Position numbers and translations under genes: made by a program. From an uncultured bacterium (GTDB lineage: Bacteria > Cyanobacteriota > Vampirovibrionia > Gastranaerophilales > Gastranaerophilaceae): a stretch of DNA of 64,000 bases. Below the pieces are notes generated by a model. That model was not told where the DNA came from, made no database searches, and saw only the letters and a list, made by a program, of their open reading frames with translations. Below, one piece after another: positions 42,032 through 51,311 of this stretch (position 1 is the first letter of the stretch; the number at the start of each line of letters is the position of its first letter). The stretch covers positions 1 through 64,000 of the forward strand of contig CADAKY010000003.1 of assembly GCA_902788575.1 (NCBI GenBank), given 5' to 3'.

Positions 42032-42721
42032 TTGGAAAAAATTTCCGTTATTATTCCTACTGTACAAAAAAATATAAAAGTTTTAAATAAACTTTTGAAT
42101 TTGCTGGCACGTGATTCCGCAGTAGGAGAAATTGTTCTTATCAATAATGCTATTATGCAGTTTGTTCCGATGAAGCAAACAAAAAATAAGCTAAAGATAT
42201 TAAATCAACAAGAAAACCTTTACGTTAATCAAAGTTGGAATTTGGGAATTGAAAAAATTTCTAATAATAAATTCTTAATAATAAATGACGACATTCTTTG
42301 TTGTGAAAAGTTTGTCTCTAAAATTTTGAGAACAGGTATTCTTGATAAACCGGAGACCGGACTTATCGGGCTTGATAATCGTTATATCAAACATTATGAA
42401 GTGAACACTAAGAATATAGACGTTCCGGATAGCTGTAAAGAAGGAGATATATCTTTCACTCAAATGTTAAACCACTTTTATACAGGTGACTGGGGAAGTT
42501 GTTTTTGGGGTAAAAAAGAAAATTATTATATAATCCCTGATGGCATAAAAATTATTTATGGTGACAATTACTTATTGTACAAGAATTTGCAAAATGGTAA
42601 GAAAAATTATTCAATAAGCGGATTAAAATGTAATCACATCCATTCTCTCTCTTCATCCTCAAATGAATTCGGAGATGTTGTATGTGAAGATATAAATAAT
42701 TATAAACAATTTTTCGATTAA
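42032..42721 (+). CDS. Small GT-A glycosyltransferase-like protein
   Basis: 229 residues from a TTG start, because no ATG or GTG occurs before the first conserved strand. MEKISVIIPTVQKNIKVLNK, EIVLINNAI, NLYVNQSWNLGIEKI and NKFLIINDDILCCEKF correspond to the nucleotide-sugar binding fold of GT2, with DD in the place of the DxD metal site. It lacks the C-terminal domain of larger GT2 enzymes. Acceptor unknown; surface glycans are the likely target. Confidence 0.72.
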   Translation: MEKISVIIPTVQKNIKVLNKLLNLLARDSAVGEIVLINNAIMQFVPMKQTKNKLKILNQQENLYVNQSWNLGIEKISNNKFLIINDDILCCEKFVSKILRTGILDKPETGLIGLDNRYIKHYEVNTKNIDVPDSCKEGDISFTQMLNHFYTGDWGSCFWGKKENYYIIPDGIKIIYGDNYLLYKNLQNGKKNYSISGLKCNHIHSLSSSSNEFGDVVCEDINNYKQFFD

Positions 42722-42723
42722 AA

Positions 42724-43038
42724 TTAAATCTTTTTACCGTCCAGAAGTTTTTTCATATTGTTTACAATATATTGTTCTGAAATTTTTGCCGGTTTATCCG
42801 TTAAGTCTAAAGTTGTCAGAAGGTTATCAATATATTTTTTTTCAATTGGTGTAACCGATTGTTTTTTTAAGGCATCAACATCTTGCTGAAATAACTTTAA
42901 ATACTCTTTTTTATCATAATTTTGATTCAAAAAACCTTTTATATGACTGTAAAAATCTTCTTTTACAGAATTAGGTTTGAAGTTATTCTTTTTGTTTTGA
43001 GCCATAAAAGGTACTGTATTGATACTAAAAATTTTCAT
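42724..43038 (-). CDS. Small hypothetical protein with N-terminal NNFKP motif
   Basis: 104 residues from ATG 43038 (GAAGGACATT before it). MKIFSINTVPFMAQNKKNNF then KPNSVKED shows the shared opening. The rest is charged helix (LFQQDVDALKKQSVTPIEKK) and DLTDKPAKISEQYIVNNMKK. It follows the larger tagged gene at 43053-44540 in the same direction with a 14-base gap, so the two likely form an operon and may interact. Confidence 0.6.
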   Translation of the reverse strand: MKIFSINTVPFMAQNKKNNFKPNSVKEDFYSHIKGFLNQNYDKKEYLKLFQQDVDALKKQSVTPIEKKYIDNLLTTLDLTDKPAKISEQYIVNNMKKLLDGKKI

Positions 43039-43052
43039 AATGTCCTTCTTTA

Positions 43053-44540
43053 TCAATTTGAATATATTGTACAAATTAAACCGCTTTTTTCATAACTTGG
43101 TACGTAACCTGAGAATATTTGTTTTTCACAAAATGTTATTTTTAAATCAAGTGTTCCGAAAATCTCTTTTGCTTTGTCATCAAATGTTTTTGACGGAATT
43201 ACCAATCTTGGTGCAACAAAGTTTCTGTCTGCAAAGTATGTTTCTACAGAAGCGCCGTCTTTAAAAGCATTTTGAATGATTTCATATAATTTGTCAAGAA
43301 TAGTTTTGCTCTGAATTTCCACATCAATATCGCTGTCAAAATCTATGTATCTGTCTATCATGCGAAGCGCGGAATGTATGGTAAACATTTCGTGATATCT
43401 CGGGTCAGAATTAATAATTCCCGCTATAATTTCAGGATCAATGACAGAAATGTTTTTATACTTTGAATTACTGTCTTTTGTATTATGTTTTTTTATTTCA
43501 TTACAAACATCTTCTGCAAGAATTCTTGTCGGAAGCGGAATGTTATATTTCCACCTTGGTTTTTCTATTTTTTCTCCGTCGCCTGCAGTTTTAACTTCTT
43601 CTTTATATTGATTATATAAGGTTTTTTCAAAATGCTTTATTAATAAACCTACATTTGGGGCAATATTTTTATCAAATATTCCTGCCGGAATTTTAAATGT
43701 GAAAGCTTCTGTATCTCCTTCTTGTGCAGTAAACTCCGGAACCTTAGAAGGAATTCTTGGTCTTCTGCCTTTTTCAATAATTCCTGTGTCAATCTTTCCG
43801 ACAACATTCGGACCGTTTAAAATCGGAGTATCAGACATTAATGTTTTTACGTCATCTGTTTTGGAATCTTTATCAGGACATAATTTGCTGAAATATTTAT
43901 TAATAATATCTGATGTATTTTGAGTTTTTCTTAACTCATCCGATAAAGTTTTTGCAATTTCATTATTATCTGTCTCTTGTCCGTCAATGTTTTGAGTACC
44001 TTTATTCATAAGTATTTTACATATAGCGACAAGTTTTTCGGCAGAATCGGTTTCTACCGGAACGACTTTTGTTGTTTCCTTAAGTTCTTCTATAGAACGC
44101 GATAATTTCCCTCTTTTTTTAGGAAATTCTATATATGTGGTTTCTTTATCAGCAGATATTTTCGGAGTATTTTGGGAAGCTTTCAGAGCTTCTATTTCCT
44201 GTTCTAATTTGGCATTTTTAGTTTTGTATTCATCAATTTCCTTTTCGGCTTCTTCGAGTTTTTTCTTATAAATATCAGGATTTGCGTCCAAAACTTCATC
44301 AACTTTTTTCTGAGAAGAGACATCGTTTAAGACGGCAGCACCTAATAATGCCGCAGCCGCTGCTGCTACGCCCTTTCCAACAAGCTCCATAAACTTTTGT
44401 GACAAATCCGGATTAGATAAGATTTTTGCATAAACATCTGTTTGCCCGCCTTTGAAGCATGGTTTGAATTGTCTTTTATCATTATTAGACATTTTTTGGT
44501 AAACATAGTTTTGAACGATATTTGCCGGCTGAATTCTCAT
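43053..44540 (-). CDS. Hypothetical protein with FKGG motif, hydrophobic helix and coiled coil
   Basis: 495 residues from ATG 44540 (AGAAGGTTTAGT upstream). MRIQPANIVQNYVYQKMSNN leads to RQFKPCFKGGQTDVYA, the clearest form of the shared motif. A hydrophobic Ala-rich helix follows (GKGVAAAAAALLGAAVLND), then a coiled coil of about 45 residues (KKLEEAEKEIDEYKTKNAKL). The C-terminal 200 residues are mixed alpha/beta without a known domain. Possibly membrane associated. Confidence 0.62.
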   Translation of the reverse strand: MRIQPANIVQNYVYQKMSNNDKRQFKPCFKGGQTDVYAKILSNPDLSQKFMELVGKGVAAAAAALLGAAVLNDVSSQKKVDEVLDANPDIYKKKLEEAEKEIDEYKTKNAKLEQEIEALKASQNTPKISADKETTYIEFPKKRGKLSRSIEELKETTKVVPVETDSAEKLVAICKILMNKGTQNIDGQETDNNEIAKTLSDELRKTQNTSDIINKYFSKLCPDKDSKTDDVKTLMSDTPILNGPNVVGKIDTGIIEKGRRPRIPSKVPEFTAQEGDTEAFTFKIPAGIFDKNIAPNVGLLIKHFEKTLYNQYKEEVKTAGDGEKIEKPRWKYNIPLPTRILAEDVCNEIKKHNTKDSNSKYKNISVIDPEIIAGIINSDPRYHEMFTIHSALRMIDRYIDFDSDIDVEIQSKTILDKLYEIIQNAFKDGASVETYFADRNFVAPRLVIPSKTFDDKAKEIFGTLDLKITFCEKQIFSGYVPSYEKSGLICTIYSN

Positions 44541-44688
44541 ACTAAACCTTCTTTTGTATACTCTATAAAACAAGTCAAACTTATGAATTGCTTAAGAATA
44601 AGAATATTTTTACAAAACTTTACACAAATAATATATTTGCCTTTTTAAGAATTAATTGTAGTATAATAATAAGTTAGGAGAAAAGTTG

Positions 44689-45603
44689 ATGACAGAATAT
44701 GTGTATTTAAACGGTGAATATATAGAAGCAGATAAAGCTGTGTTACCAATCAGGACACATGCTTTTTTGTATGGGACATCCGTTTTTGAAGGAATCAGAG
44801 CTTATTATAACAGCGAAGAAGAGCAAATGTACGCTTTTCGTGTAAAAGAACATTATCAAAGATTATTGGCAAGCGCAAAAGTTATGTGGATGAAAAGCCC
44901 TTATACATTGGAAGAATACGCAAAAATTACAAGAGAACTTTTAAAGAAAAACGGATACAAGACAGATGCATATATTCGTCCTACATTGTACAAATCTTCA
45001 ATAAAAGTAGGTCCTACACTTACTGATAATGAAGATTCTTTTTTAATTTTTACAACTCCGTTCGGGAATTATTTCGGAACGGAAAAAGGATTAAAGCTCT
45101 GTGTTTCTTCTTGGAGAAGAACTTCTGATAATGCGATTCCTCCAAGGGCAAAAGTTAGCGGAGCTTATGCAAATTCTGCACTTATAAAAACGGACGCGCA
45201 TGAATCCGGTTTTGATGACGCGGTTGTTTTGTCAGAATCAGGTGAGGTTACGGAAGGTTCCGCAATGAACATATTCCTTGTAATCAACGGAGTTTTGACA
45301 ACAACAAATACGACAAATGATATTTTAGTCGGAGTTACGAGAAATACTGTTATAGAACTTGCGCACGAACTGGGAATCCCTGTAAAAGAACGCTCAATAG
45401 ACAGAACAGAATTATATAATGCCGATGAAATTTTCTGCTGCGGAACAGGCGCACAGATAGTTCCTGTTGAAAGCGTAGACCACAGAATTATAGGTGACGG
45501 AAAAACCGGTAAAATAACAAAACAAATACAAGACTTGTACTATGATGTAGTACGCGGCAAAGTTGAAAAATTCAAAGGATGGTGCATGCCGGTTTATGAT
45601 TAA
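44689..45603 (+). CDS. ilvE: Branched-chain amino acid aminotransferase
   Basis: 304 residues from ATG 44689 (TAGGAGAAAAGTTG upstream). Fold-type IV PLP enzyme: LPIRTHAFLYGTSVFEGIRA, the PLP lysine in KVSGAYANSALIKTDAHESG, DAVVLSESGEVTEGSAMNIF and EIFCCGTGAQIVPV. It makes the last step of Val, Leu and Ile synthesis. Length is normal. The stop overlaps the mlaE start. Confidence 0.94.
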   Translation: MTEYVYLNGEYIEADKAVLPIRTHAFLYGTSVFEGIRAYYNSEEEQMYAFRVKEHYQRLLASAKVMWMKSPYTLEEYAKITRELLKKNGYKTDAYIRPTLYKSSIKVGPTLTDNEDSFLIFTTPFGNYFGTEKGLKLCVSSWRRTSDNAIPPRAKVSGAYANSALIKTDAHESGFDDAVVLSESGEVTEGSAMNIFLVINGVLTTTNTTNDILVGVTRNTVIELAHELGIPVKERSIDRTELYNADEIFCCGTGAQIVPVESVDHRIIGDGKTGKITKQIQDLYYDVVRGKVEKFKGWCMPVYD

Positions 45604-46327
45604 ATTTTTTGGGAAATGTGTAGAAAACTTATTGAAAAGTATCCGCTATTTATTAGCCGGAGAAACTCGTTTTTCTTCCGTTTTATCTCAGGCTGCAGCT
45701 ATCAGTTATGATTCACTGGTAATTTCACTTGTCATCGCATTTGTCTCAGCGGCAGTTATTGCTATTCAAGTATCCAAACAATTTTTAATGTCCGGTGCCG
45801 AAGCTTATGTCGGCGGTTCAATTGCAATTGTCATGATAAGAGAAATTGCGCCGGGATTCGTTGCGCTTGCAATCGGTGCAAGGGCAGGGACGGCAATTTC
45901 TGCGGAGATTGCTAATATGCAGGTTACATCTCAAGTGGATGCAATAAAAACATTAAAAGTTGATCCTGTCGGCTATTACTTTACACCAAGAATTCTTGCT
46001 GCTGCTATCACCGTACCGATGGTAGTAATGCTTGCGGAAGTTATCGGAATTTTCGGAGGGATGTTTGTTTCAAATGCAACAATTGCTCTGCACCCGCACA
46101 GATATATACATTCCGTATGGCTTTGGTTAAACGCAAAAGATATTTATATAAGTCTTTTAAAAGCCTTTATTTTTGGCATATTAATTTCTCTTGTTTGTGC
46201 AACTCAAGGATATGAAACAAAAGGCGGAGCAAAAGATGTCGGAGAATCCACTACAAAGGCGGCCGTGCTTTCAACGGTATATATGCTGGTTGCAGATTTT
46301 TTAATAAATCTTATATTTTATTTATAA
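45596..46327 (+). CDS. mlaE: MlaE-type ABC transporter permease
   Basis: 243 residues from the ATG at 45596, overlapping the last codons of ilvE. Five or six membrane helices; the family motifs REIAPGFVALAIGARAGTAI and EIANMQVTSQVDAIKTLKVD and PRILAAAITVPMVVMLAE are clear. MlaE moves phospholipids between inner and outer membranes with MlaF and MlaD, which are not adjacent. Its presence argues for a diderm cell. Confidence 0.92.
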   Translation: MIKFFGKCVENLLKSIRYLLAGETRFSSVLSQAAAISYDSLVISLVIAFVSAAVIAIQVSKQFLMSGAEAYVGGSIAIVMIREIAPGFVALAIGARAGTAISAEIANMQVTSQVDAIKTLKVDPVGYYFTPRILAAAITVPMVVMLAEVIGIFGGMFVSNATIALHPHRYIHSVWLWLNAKDIYISLLKAFIFGILISLVCATQGYETKGGAKDVGESTTKAAVLSTVYMLVADFLINLIFYL

Positions 46328-46340
46328 AAGGAGTACAGTA

Positions 46341-46829
46341 ATGAGAATAAACTCAATTAACAACACAAACAATACTATTAATCCAAACAACACAAACTTT
46401 AAATCAAAAATTATATCTAATGAATTCCTTAAAGAAGGTTTAGAACTTGCAAAAAAAAGCATAGAACGTTCTGAAATAAAAAGTATGAACTACGCTAAAA
46501 CTTTTTTGGAAAATATTGAACTGATACAGTTAAATAAAAATGCTGAAACAGTGCGTTTTGAAATTAATGAAGCAGCAAAAAAAGCTTACGTATTAGAAGA
46601 CAAAAAAATAGTTTCGGAAATGGAATACCCTGAACGATACAATAAAGGATACGTTGCATCACAACTTATTAATAAATATGCGGATTCTCTTGATATTGAA
46701 AAACGTCCGACTTTAACTGATAAAATAAAAACAGAACTTGAAATTGCATATAACGATTACCTCAGAGCACACGAACGCTATCAGGTGCATCTTGACGCAA
46801 TTTTGGAAGACACATCGAAAAATCTTTAA
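46341..46829 (+). CDS. Hypothetical helical protein with N-terminal TNFKSK motif
   Basis: 162 residues; AAAGGAGTACAGTA precedes the ATG. MRINSINNTNNTINPNNTNF then KSKIISNE is a long Asn/Thr-rich leader ending in the shared motif. The remainder is helical and charged (FLKEGLELAKKSIERSEIKS), ending YNDYLRAHERYQVHLDAIL. No domain recognised. It follows mlaE by 13 bases. Confidence 0.6.
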   Translation: MRINSINNTNNTINPNNTNFKSKIISNEFLKEGLELAKKSIERSEIKSMNYAKTFLENIELIQLNKNAETVRFEINEAAKKAYVLEDKKIVSEMEYPERYNKGYVASQLINKYADSLDIEKRPTLTDKIKTELEIAYNDYLRAHERYQVHLDAILEDTSKNL

Positions 46830-46890
46830 AATAGAAAATTGAAAAGCTCATTCTATTATGTTATTATATCCCTGAGTCGGAGTGAAAATA

Positions 46891-47697
46891 TTGGAAGTTG
46901 ACACAGAGCAAATAAATTATAATCAGATAGATAAGTGGCTTAATGAATATAAAAAGTCACGCAATAAGTATAGGAAATCTAAATATAAAACACTTATTGC
47001 TACGACTATGCTGCCAATAATAAAGAGAATTGCAAAAACGATTGCGAGACGTTCTTATGACCCTGTTGAAGACATGGTTCAGGCAGGTGCTATTGGTTTG
47101 CTAAAAGCTATAGATACTTATGTTATAAATAGCGGAGTAGACTTCCGGATTTACGCAGGGCGTGTAATCATTGGTGAGATGAAACACTTTTTGAGAGATA
47201 AACTGAACGCAATAAGAGTTCCCAGACATATTCAAGAACTTTTGTATCGTATAAATACCTTTACGTCTTCATTAACTGCCGAAGAATTGTATGATTTAAC
47301 AAGCTATGAAGTGTCTTTAGCTTTGAATGTTCCGCAAAATGCAGTTGATTATGCTCTGGAAGCAGACAGAAGAACTTCCATAATTTCTCTGGAAGAATTA
47401 TACGGTGCAAATCAAAATGACAATATGGGATACGAAGAAGTTATATCTAAGGATGACTACAAAGAAACTTCCGAAATAGAAGACGCAAAATTAATCTTCA
47501 AAACTGTTATCGAAAAATTACCGGAAGATTATAAAACAGTTGTTGAACTATATTATTACAGAGACATGAATCAAAAAGAAATTGCTGATGAATTAAATCT
47601 TACAAGAATGGGAGTATCAAGAAGGCTGAAAAAAGCCTTTGGAATTCTGCATAAAATGATTGCAAACAAAACATCAGAAGTTGAAGCAGAGGACTAA
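46891..47697 (+). CDS. RNA polymerase sigma factor, SigB/SigF/FliA type
   Basis: 268 residues from the TTG at 46891, which has GGAG 8 bases before it; the GTG at 46882 overlaps that site. Region 2 reads YDPVEDMVQAGAIGLLKAID then DFRIYAGRVIIGEMKHFLRD; region 3 has VPRHIQELLYRIN and TSYEVSLALNVPQNAVDYAL; region 4 has LPEDYKTVVELYYYRDMNQK and EIADELNLTRMGVSRRLKKA. Lacking region 1.1, it is an alternative group 3 sigma factor for stress, motility or surface genes. No anti-sigma gene is adjacent. Confidence 0.9.
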   Translation: MEVDTEQINYNQIDKWLNEYKKSRNKYRKSKYKTLIATTMLPIIKRIAKTIARRSYDPVEDMVQAGAIGLLKAIDTYVINSGVDFRIYAGRVIIGEMKHFLRDKLNAIRVPRHIQELLYRINTFTSSLTAEELYDLTSYEVSLALNVPQNAVDYALEADRRTSIISLEELYGANQNDNMGYEEVISKDDYKETSEIEDAKLIFKTVIEKLPEDYKTVVELYYYRDMNQKEIADELNLTRMGVSRRLKKAFGILHKMIANKTSEVEAED

Positions 47698-47703
47698 AAT
47701 TTT

Positions 47704-48600
47704 ATGGATTGGCATTATTATATTTTATTCTGGGTCTGCATTGCAGGATTATGCTTGGGCAGTTTCTATAATGTTGTAATATTACGTTCACTGAGCAATG
47801 AAAGCATTGTTTTTCCGCCTTCAAAATGTCCTAAATGCGGTCATAAGCTGTATGCATGGCATAATATTCCGGTTCTTTCATATATTCTGTTGAGAGGAAA
47901 ATGTTATTTTTGCAAAGAAAAAATCAGTATCCAGTATCCTATTGTAGAACTTTTAACAATGGTCATGTTTGGGCTTACTTTTTTGAAATTTGGTATAAGC
48001 TTAAAAACTCTGTTTGTTTTGATTTGGGTATCGGGACTTATTATAATGACGGTAACGGATTTAAAAGAAAAAGTTGTGGATTGCAATATTGCAATAATTA
48101 TGGGAGTTTTAGGTATATTATACAATGTTATTGCCTACGGATGGAGAGGTTTAGGGCTTTCTCTTCTTGGGTTGCTGGGGTGTGTAATTGCGTTAGAACT
48201 TTTTGCCCGCTCAGGATATCCGGTTGCAAAAACAAGGGCAATGGGAGAAGCTGATACTTATGTTGCGGGAGCTTTGGGTGCAATATTCGGTTTATACGGA
48301 GTTATTCCGGTTCTTTTATACAGTCTGATTTGTTCACTGGTAATTATAATTCCAATATTTTTCTATAAAAAATTTAAGAATGGTGACCGTATGATTTGTT
48401 TTTCAGCAATTATATTCGGTGTTTTTACGGGAATTTATTATTATTTCCCAAGTATAATAAGCCTTGCTCTTTTAGCTTTATCAGGGGTTTATCTTGCGAT
48501 AAGAGTAATCAAAAATATCGGACGCGGAGATGTAAATTATTTTCCTTTTGTTCCTGCGCTATTTGCCGGTGCCGTTATTTGCTTTTGCACGCTAATCTAA
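47704..48600 (+). CDS. pilD: Prepilin peptidase / N-methyltransferase (type IV pilus, A24A)
   Basis: 298 residues with about eight membrane helices. GLCLGSFYNVVILRS, the two CxxC pairs PPSKCPKCGHKLYAWHNIPV and GKCYFCKEKISIQYPIVELL, and the catalytic aspartates in VTDLKEKVVDC and AMGEADTYVAGALGAIFG are all present. It cleaves the leader of type IV prepilins and methylates the new N-terminus; the chimera at 12411-13814 is a likely substrate. Confidence 0.94.
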   Translation: MDWHYYILFWVCIAGLCLGSFYNVVILRSLSNESIVFPPSKCPKCGHKLYAWHNIPVLSYILLRGKCYFCKEKISIQYPIVELLTMVMFGLTFLKFGISLKTLFVLIWVSGLIIMTVTDLKEKVVDCNIAIIMGVLGILYNVIAYGWRGLGLSLLGLLGCVIALELFARSGYPVAKTRAMGEADTYVAGALGAIFGLYGVIPVLLYSLICSLVIIIPIFFYKKFKNGDRMICFSAIIFGVFTGIYYYFPSIISLALLALSGVYLAIRVIKNIGRGDVNYFPFVPALFAGAVICFCTLI

Positions 48601-49401
48601 ATTTGTATGTGCGGATTCAACAACTTCTGAAATATTGTATTCGCCGTTTATTCCGTCTGTTCCAAACCACACTAAATATTCAATATTTCCGGCAGGTCCT
48701 TTGATTGAAGAATAAGTAAGTCCTTTTATTACATAATTTAATTTTTTAATACAGTTCAAAACATTTGTAATAACAAGCTTGTGGGTGTCTTTATTTCGCA
48801 CAACTCCGCCTTTTTCAACAAGTTCTTTTCCGGCTTCAAACTGAGGTTTTATAAGACAAACCATTTCATGCATAGAAGAGTTAAGAAGAGTTTTCAGGTT
48901 CGGTAGAACTTTTTCCAATGATATAAACGATAAGTCCGAAACTAACAAGTCGGCAGGAGTTTCGCCTTCTGAATAAATATCTTCATAATTACAAATTTTT
49001 AAATTTGTTTTTTCAATTGTTTTAACTTTTTCTGATGAGCGAATTTTCCAATCCAATTGACCATAGCCAACATCGACTGCGTAAACATATTTTGCGCCGT
49101 TTTGCAAAAGGCAGTCCGTAAATCCGCCGGTTGAAGCTCCGGCATCAAAACAGATTCTGTCTTTTACCGGTACATCAAAAGTTTTCAACGCTTTTTCAAG
49201 CTTAAAACCGCCTCTGGACACGTAAGGCATTGATTTAACTTTAAAATCATACTCTTTTGAAGGATCAATCTGAAATCCGGCTTTTGTTATAACTTCCGTT
49301 CCTATCATTACATTGCCGGCAAGAATTGATGCCGAAGCTTTGCTTTTGTTTTCAAAAAAACCTAAATCTACCAAGATTTTATCCAAACGTTCTTTTTTCA
49401 A
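48592..49401 (-). CDS. tlyA: TlyA family rRNA methyltransferase / hemolysin-like protein
   Basis: 269 residues. An S4 RNA-binding domain (RLDKILVDLGFFENKSKASA) is followed by a FtsJ-type methyltransferase domain: FDAGASTGGFTDCLLQNGAK (SAM loop), YAVDVGYGQLDWKIRS, DLLVSDLSFISLEKVLPNLK and LIKPQFEAGKE. The family 2'-O-methylates 16S and 23S rRNA. Its 3' end overlaps that of pilD by 9 bases, convergent, and its start overlaps the stop of tatD. Confidence 0.92.
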   Translation of the reverse strand: MKKERLDKILVDLGFFENKSKASASILAGNVMIGTEVITKAGFQIDPSKEYDFKVKSMPYVSRGGFKLEKALKTFDVPVKDRICFDAGASTGGFTDCLLQNGAKYVYAVDVGYGQLDWKIRSSEKVKTIEKTNLKICNYEDIYSEGETPADLLVSDLSFISLEKVLPNLKTLLNSSMHEMVCLIKPQFEAGKELVEKGGVVRNKDTHKLVITNVLNCIKKLNYVIKGLTYSSIKGPAGNIEYLVWFGTDGINGEYNISEVVESAHTNLD

Positions 49402-50165
49402 ATTCCGAAAAACCTTTCTGCATTTTCTGTTGTAATTTTTATTAATTCTTCAACCGGAATCTCTCTTAATTTTGCAATTTCTTCCGCCACATATTTTACG
49501 TAAGCAGGCTTGTTCGGTTTTCCTCTGTACGGAACCGGTGTCAGGTATGGCGAATCGGTTTCCAAAACCAATCTTTCAAGCGGAACATCAACTGCCACAT
49601 CTTTCATTTTGACGGCATTTTTAAAAGTTACTACTCCGCCTAAAGCAATATACCATCCTTCTTTTACGCACTCACGCATAAATTCGACACTTCCGGAAAA
49701 ACAATGGAATAAAACTTTTGAGCCGTTGTTTTCTCTTTTTATAATATCAAAGCAATCTTTATGAGCTTCTCTATCGTGGACAACAATCGGCAAATTCAGT
49801 CTATTAGCCATTTTTATCTGGCGAATAAAAATTTCTTTCTGAAGTTCCACAAAAGATTTATCCCAATAATAATCAAGCCCGATTTCACCTACAGCAACTA
49901 TTTTATTGTTATTTGATGCAATCTTTTCCATTTTTTGTTCAATTTCATCGGTATAAGTATTGACTTCCGAAGGGAAAATGCCTACCATTCCAAAAATATT
50001 TTCATTATCGGACGCAATTTTGACAACTTTATCCAGAGTTGCAATTTCTACCGAAGGGACTATAGCTTTTTTTACACCATATTCAGACATAGTAGTAATG
50101 ACTGTATTTACGTCTTCTTCGAGCATATCTATATGTGCGTGAGTGTCGATTAAATAGTTATTCAT
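49398..50165 (-). CDS. tatD: TatD family metal-dependent deoxyribonuclease
   Basis: 255 residues, a TIM-barrel amidohydrolase. Metal ligands are visible in LIDTHAHIDM (HxH), GEIGLDYYWDKS, VVHDREAH, LFHCFSGS and LETDSPYLTPVPYRGKPNKP. TatD enzymes have 3'-5' exonuclease activity in DNA repair. It is in an operon with tlyA (4-base overlap). Confidence 0.94.
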   Translation of the reverse strand: MNNYLIDTHAHIDMLEEDVNTVITTMSEYGVKKAIVPSVEIATLDKVVKIASDNENIFGMVGIFPSEVNTYTDEIEQKMEKIASNNNKIVAVGEIGLDYYWDKSFVELQKEIFIRQIKMANRLNLPIVVHDREAHKDCFDIIKRENNGSKVLFHCFSGSVEFMRECVKEGWYIALGGVVTFKNAVKMKDVAVDVPLERLVLETDSPYLTPVPYRGKPNKPAYVKYVAEEIAKLREIPVEELIKITTENAERFFGI

Positions 50166-50242
50166 AGAATAATTTTATATCAAAGTATTTATCTATTCAA
50201 AAGTTTTTGCTTCTTTTTTTCAAAAAAGAAGAAGGGTTCCTA

Positions 50243-51226
50243 TTACTGTATACAATTTGCAATTTCCGCAGCGGATATTTTCAGACAATCAAGAGTTTGA
50301 CAAGTTGTTTGTCTTTTTTCCCACAGACAAGGCTGAAGAGGGCAGGTGCAATTTTTTGCTTTTATTGGAATAACAAGTCCGTTTTGGGGTATAAGTTTTT
50401 TATCATCAGTCGAACCGAAAATTGCATAGGTTTTAGTTCCCATCCCGACAGCAATATGAAGCGGTGCTGAATCTGAGCATATAAAAACTTCAGAAGAAGA
50501 GATTAATTGTGCCAGCTCCTGCAAATTTTTTGTTTTTACAAAGGTATACTTATCTTCCGGTACAGTTTTTTTAATCGTTTCAATAACCTCAACGTCATCG
50601 GGTCCACCTGCAAGAAATACACGTTTCCCTTTTTGGTCAAGCAGTATAATTACTTCAGCCCAAATTTTAGCGGGAACAGTTTTTACCATACCTTTTGATA
50701 CACTGAGTTTGCTGACTCCGGGATGAATAAGAACGGTATTTTTTTCAGCCAATTTTTTTTCAATATTAAATTGAGGCAGATTTGTTTTTATATCCGTAAT
50801 GTTTTCAACAAGGTCATGGTACATATTTACGGCATACTGATTTTTATTAAGCTGAACCGCACTTGTTAATAACAATTCGCTCAACTTACCCGAATTGTAT
50901 CCGATTTTTGTTTTGATAAAAGTCAGAAACAGAAATATTGATATAAATTTATTTGAGCCGGAAGAAACAACTAAATCGAAATTTTTTGTCCAAATTTTTA
51001 TCAGGAGTTTTAAAAGTTCAAAATACTTGTTTTTTCCTTTTATATCGGCAAAAAGAAAATCATCTATATTATCCGTAAGTGAAGCAATTCCTTTGCTTCT
51101 GGGTTCAAGTGCCAGAGTAATTTTTGCATTCGGAAAAGTTTTTTTAACAGAAATTATTGAGGGAAGAAAAAGAATTTCATCTCCCAAACCGCCAAAATTT
51201 ATAAACAAAATATTCTTTTTATCCAT
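50243..51226 (-). CDS. GT9-family glycosyltransferase (heptosyltransferase-like)
   Basis: 327 residues. A GT-B fold with NILFINFGGLGDEILFLPSI at the start, NTVLIHPGVSKLSVSKGMVK for the donor-binding turn, VFLAGGPDDVEVIETIKKT, and SSEVFICSDSAPLHIAVGMG then TKTYAIFGSTD, the ADP-heptose-type signature. C-terminal cysteines (NCTCPLQPCLW, TCQTLDC) are common in GT9. It adds heptose or a similar sugar in lipopolysaccharide core-like glycans. Confidence 0.9.
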   Translation of the reverse strand: MDKKNILFINFGGLGDEILFLPSIISVKKTFPNAKITLALEPRSKGIASLTDNIDDFLFADIKGKNKYFELLKLLIKIWTKNFDLVVSSGSNKFISIFLFLTFIKTKIGYNSGKLSELLLTSAVQLNKNQYAVNMYHDLVENITDIKTNLPQFNIEKKLAEKNTVLIHPGVSKLSVSKGMVKTVPAKIWAEVIILLDQKGKRVFLAGGPDDVEVIETIKKTVPEDKYTFVKTKNLQELAQLISSSEVFICSDSAPLHIAVGMGTKTYAIFGSTDDKKLIPQNGLVIPIKAKNCTCPLQPCLWEKRQTTCQTLDCLKISAAEIANCIQ

Positions 51227-51311
51227 AACTAACTTTTACAGGAAAAACAGCTCTTTTTCAATAATTGATTTTACATTTTGCTTAAAATATAATTTATTAA
51301 GAGAGAAATAT

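Noticed and set aside
47901..48254. 117-codon frame inside the prepilin peptidase gene
   Set aside because: Shadow frame of a gene with all PilD motifs intact.
50895..51311. Long N-terminal extension of the LCP protein
   Set aside because: The region is the antisense of the GT9 gene; the LCP membrane anchor starts properly after 51312.
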